A stretch of DNA of 64,000 bases from the NCBI GenBank assembly GCA_001724265.1, contig MEDY01000056.1:44182-108181 (forward strand), given 5' to 3'. Positions within the stretch are counted from its first letter, which is position 1. The number at the start of each line of letters is the position of its first letter. The DNA comes from Rhizaria sp. SCN 62-66 (taxonomy: Eukaryota > Rhizaria, unplaced). The translations under genes and the position numbers were made by a program. Positions 61,064 through 64,000 of the stretch are shown in pieces. The notes below the pieces were generated by a model. The model saw only the letters and a program-made list of their open reading frames with translations. It was not told the DNA's origin and ran no database searches.

Positions 61064-61589
61064 ATGCCGCCTAAGAGGAGGACGTCTTCGAAGCCTCGTG
61101 AGCCTCAAGCAGAGAGCCAAAGGCGCGTATTAACTTTGTAAGTCATCTCAACGGCACAGTAGTCGCGGTTCATTTGATGCCGTTGCGTTCAAGAACGTTT
61201 TTGAGTGTATTGTGCGCCAGCTGCGTCTCATGCACACTGGTGACACTCCTACTCTTGTGCTTGATAACGCACGCATTCATCACGCCAACATCATCCAGTC
61301 TTTGATTAAAACATGTGGTGTGAATATTGTGTATCTTTCACCCTATTCACCTTCTCTTAACCCGACCGAGAACCTCTTTTGAGTTGTGAAGAGTCTGATC
61401 AACAAGCGCTGGGTGCCAAACCCGCCCACTGATAAGGCACAAGTCCTTAAACTAGTTAAAAACATCATCCGGGACCTCATGGAAAAGACAAGGAACTACA
61501 CTCGTGCTTGCTACTACTCACACTTGCGCAACCAAGTCAAGGCCATCGGGCTGAGAGGTGAGATTACGTATCCCTCGGAGGATGTTTAA
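61064..61589 (+). pseudogene. Tc1/mariner-IS630 type transposase relic (internally deleted)
   Basis: ATG at 61064 starts MPPKRRTSSKPREPQAESQ, a typical basic transposase N-terminus, and reaches TAA within about 25 codons. Most of the DNA-binding and first catalytic part is missing. The DDE tail resumes near 61140 (NFVSHLNGTVVAVH), shifts frame by one base at about 61175 (FDAVAFKNVFECIVRQL), and shows the hallmark TPTLVLDNARIHHANI (second Asp) followed by VNIVYLSPYSPSLNPTENLF (third acidic residue). Immediately after NLF an in-frame TGA (61380-61382) replaces the expected Trp/Ser position. The tail VVKSLINKRWV continues to TAA at 61587. Deletion, frameshift and nonsense mutation together make it dead. 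Confidence 0.85.
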
Positions 61590-62076
61590 CTCGTTGACTG
61601 GATCCTAAACTTGGGTTTTTGTGCGTATCTCTCTTGTCAGCAGCCTCAGTTAGCGGTAGCGCGAATGGCGGCAGAGTGGGTGACAAAAGATAAGAGCCGA
61701 GACACATAGTCGCATACCTTTTTGACGAAGCCCTGTTGCACTTGGGGAATCTTCAGCGAGACGCCATCCTCCTTCTCTTCTTTGCAGACAGCTGCTTGGA
61801 AGTCTGCGCTGACGCTTCAGCGATTGTCGTGTCATCCGGCGTAACACCTAGATTGTTCTGAACAGATAGGGCGGATGGGGATGATGGCGCGGATTGCGCG
61901 GCGTTGCGCGTCGGCCATAAAAAGTCCACCACTTAACATAAACCGAGATAGGAGACAAAGGGGAAGATGAATAGGAGCGGACCGTGATGTGAGAACAACC
62001 ATGTGCCAAGTCACGGTTGTGTTTTACTATTTGCTTTTTACATATTCCTGTACAATGTACGGACATGCTCGTAAGC
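61590..62076. other. intergenic region with unassigned GC-rich segment
   Basis: About 490 bp between the transposase relic and the 3' end of the minus-strand gene. The minus strand at about 61700-61920 is GC-rich with short open stretches (SLKIPQVQQGFVKK; ADAQRRAIRAIIP), but no frame persists and no start, stop or splice structure can be defended. It may be more decayed transposon or a gene remnant. Confidence 0.35.
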
Positions 62077-63097
62077 TTACTGTGTAAACTGCTCCGGAAA
62101 CACTGCCTCTAGCCGAGTCTGCAAAATTGCCCTCTGATCAGCCCACAGCTTGTTGCTGCTGCTGTTATTGTTGTCATTGCTGTCACCAAGAGCAGTGGTA
62201 ATAACTTGTAAGCGTTGATTCTGCTCAAAAACATACTTGACCTCGTCATCACTCAACTTGGCCACCGTCTCCATTAACATATACGCACTTTGCGGCTAAG
62301 CCACAGTATCACCGGCGCGGCTTAGCTTAGCAGCAAGGCGGCTTAACATCGCGTCGAACCCATCTCCCATTGCAAACGCCATAACAGCTAATTTGCCAGC
62401 GGATTCGAACAGTGCACGCAAAGTGGTGTAAATTTCAAAACAGATATTGTTGTTTCGACGGGTATAGTCAGAGTGTTGTTGCGAAGCAGTGCTAAGGACT
62501 GTGATCAAGCGGGTAACTAAGCTGCTAGATGCTGAGTCAGCAGAGCTGGCGTTAGATGCTACGTCAACAGCGAGCGCGCTTGCTGAGTCAGCAGAGTTGG
62601 CGGAAGCTAAGCCGCCACCGTCGCCGCCACCGTCGCCGCCACCGTCCGTTGCAAATGCGTTATACCTACAGAGGCACGTGATCACAAGGCTGATTCGCGG
62701 CAGTAGATTCGCACTATTATGACTCTCCCTTTCCAGCAGTGACAAGAGATCACTTAACGCTTTTTGCCTGTTAACGGCTGAAAACGCAGCCGTTTCCGCG
62801 AGTGCGAGTGTGATATGCAGTAACAGGTTGCAGATAAGGTCATCATCGGTGGTAGGGTGCTTCGACTTCGGGCTCAGAGTACAAAGGCGGGGGGAAAGGA
62901 AAAGAGAGGTCATTTTACCGCAGTCTGCGGCGTTGGCGAGGAGAGTTGAGCAGTCTAATTGGGTTTGGGGAGGCCACGACATGATCGTGTCACCGGTTAC
63001 AAGGAGTTTAAGGATTTTAAGGAGTACTACCACCCGCTGCATCTGCTCCTGCTCCTGCTCCGCCTTCTGAGACTGCGACTACTGCTGCGGAGACTGC

Positions 63098-63190
<93 letters not shown>

Positions 63191-63491
63191 GTTGTTGTTG
63201 TTGTTGCTGCTGCTGCTGCGAGGCTGCTTCGTATAAGATCACAGGAGTTAGTTGCTGCATGAGCAGCGACACAACGTTGCTCTCAACCAGATCATGCATG
63301 ACCATGTCACTTGTGAAGTCGTCGTCGTAGCTGTAGGGGTCACTTTGGCAGTCTCGAATGGCATTCCAAAGCTGACAGAGAGAAGCGAGGCTGAGAGGGT
63401 TAGAGTCTCTGGTAGTCATCGAGGCTAGAACTTGACGGAGAGTGACCAAACGCCAGTCGACCTCGTCGTCGTCGTTAACGCTAGTTGGCAT
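62077..63491 (-). CDS. unrecognised helical protein with poly-Gln tract; frameshift in repeat; two UAG
   Basis: ATG at 63491..63489 begins MPTSVNDDDEVDWRLVTLRQ. The N-terminal part (MHDLVESNVVSLLMQQLTPV) runs into a (CAA)n tract and shifts there into an Asn frame that soon ends. In the adjoining frame the same repeat reads poly-Gln and continues SPQQ-[UAG]-SQSQKAEQEQEQM, then VVVLLKILKLLVTGDTIM and a long helical, leucine-rich body. That body includes LICNLLLHITLALAETAA, LLPRISLVITCLCRY and ICFEIYTTLRALFES. It then reads AGDTVA-[UAG]-PQSAYMLMETVAKLSDDEVK and ends in TAA at 62079..62077. One base restored in the repeat at 63190/63191 would unite everything into about 471 residues. The helical repeats suggest an ARM/HEAT-like fold, a weak inference. 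Whether the shift is a sequencing slip, an allele or a real mutation cannot be decided here. Confidence 0.6.
62296..62298 (-). other. in-frame TAG read as sense
   Basis: The reading context is AGDTVA-[UAG]-PQSAYMLMETV. The same frame continues 72 codons to TAA. Confidence 0.7.
63079..63081 (-). other. in-frame TAG read as sense
   Basis: The reading context is SPQQ-[UAG]-SQSQKAEQ, within a Gln-rich stretch. The codon is preceded by CAG CAG. Confidence 0.65.
63099..63219. repeat. (GTT/AAC)n trinucleotide microsatellite with CAG end
   Basis: About 120 bp of nearly pure GTT repeats on the plus strand, with one GAT variant near 63177 and one missing T at 63190/63191 (gttgtgttg). It ends in GCT units. 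On the coding (minus) strand it reads Gln or Asn depending on frame, and the missing base switches one to the other. Confidence 0.95.
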
Positions 63492-63989
63492 GGCAGCAAG
63501 GGGGACTCTTTGGTAAGTGCGGATAAGCGTGGGGAAAAGATGTGAGCGCGGGAGAGGAGAGGCAAGTGAGGGGAGAGAGAGTGGCAGTGCGTGGAGGCAA
63601 AGAGGTGTCAACGAAAGAAGGGATTTGCGTTATCACATACAGCGAACTAAGGAAACACAAAAATATAAATCATTTCAACCAAACCATATTGTTTTGCGTT
63701 AATATCAGTCGCGGAAACGGTAATCTCAGCGCAAACCAGAGCGTGAAACTTTGAAGATTTTGGAGGGTCTGTCTGACCACAAACGATAAATGTCAACGAG
63801 GTCTGCCAGAATCATTTTTTGGCAACTTGGGTGAGCTCAACATATAGTGTTTTGCGTGTCTGCCCCTCAGAATGTTGTATCAAGAGATTGATATTATTTT
63901 CTCTATATATAATTCTCCTTAAAACACCTTTATTTAACACGCATACCTGTCACCTCCGACTCTCCCAAAGCTCACCGCTCTTCCTTTCA
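63492..63989. promoter_or_regulatory. divergent intergenic/promoter region
   Basis: About 500 bp between the minus-strand gene starting at 63491 and a probable plus-strand start at 63990. AT-rich from about 63640 to 63940. The last 40 bp are pyrimidine-rich (cacctccgactctcccaaag, then ctcaccgctcttcctttca), like leaders of other genes here. Confidence 0.4.
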
Positions 63990-64000
63990 ATGGCGCCACC
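63990..64000 (+). CDS. probable start of next gene (first codons only)
   Basis: ATGGCGCCACC at the window edge would encode MAP. The call rests only on the CT-rich leader, which resembles those before the genes at 1143, 13548 and 31643, and on the switch from AT-rich to GC-rich DNA. Nothing can be said of its product. Confidence 0.35.

Noticed and set aside
63027-63611. Poly-Asn ORF as a complete 194-aa protein
   Set aside because: It starts with TTG and ends soon after a repeat slip. The adjoining frame gives a longer, more protein-like continuation.

Overview
The window is nuclear DNA of a GC-rich, flagellated unicellular eukaryote (a protist whose lineage I cannot name). Coding DNA is very GC-rich and encodes Ala/Ser/Asp/Gln-rich, low-complexity proteins. 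Intergenic DNA is AT-rich. Spliceosomal introns are few and short (about 120-210 bp) and all start GTAC. CFAP58, an axonemal coiled-coil protein, indicates a flagellate.

The main result concerns the genetic code. The largest open frames stop only at TAG and then continue in exactly the same frame for hundreds to thousands of codons: at 2640, 17166, 34063, 40585 and 48868 on the plus strand, and at 10477, 10426, 63081 and 62298 on the minus strand. All ten gene ends visible in the window use TGA (6) or TAA (4), and none uses TAG. The simplest reading is that UAG is a sense codon here, most likely glutamine, and that UAA and UGA are the stops. With that code the many large ORFs collapse into a few genes, two of them gigantic.

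Layout: 1-814 (-) 5' part of an unrecognised gene leaving the window; 1143-7142 (+) 1,999-aa low-complexity protein with a cluster of SUMO-interacting-motif-like sequences; 7556-8515 (+) Rab5 GTPase, two introns; 9095-11080 (-) acidic, probably nuclear protein with two UAG codons; 11726-12874 (-) MAT1/TFB3-like TFIIH and CDK-activating-kinase subunit; 13548-27794 (+) 4,748-aa protein with a copine-like C2 domain split by an RS-rich insertion, IQ motifs and a coiled coil; 28143-30926 (-) CFAP58; 31643-32768 (+) unrecognised protein, one intron; 33886-57798 (+) about 7,970-aa DENN-domain protein (putative Rab GEF) with PH- and DEP-like segments and three UAG codons; 58432-60738 (+) DegT/DnrJ/EryC1/StrS-type aminotransferase, two introns; 61064-61589 (+) dead Tc1/mariner-IS630 transposase relic; 62077-63491 (-) gene frameshifted inside a poly-Gln microsatellite, with two UAG codons; 63990 (+) probable start of a further gene.

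The genes look like an ordinary eukaryotic neighbourhood and not an operon. Several act in membrane traffic (Rab5, DENN, C2/IQ), but I see no evidence of coordinated function. No tRNA, rRNA, CRISPR or intact mobile element was found. In particular I did not find the suppressor-type tRNA with a CUA anticodon that the recoding requires.
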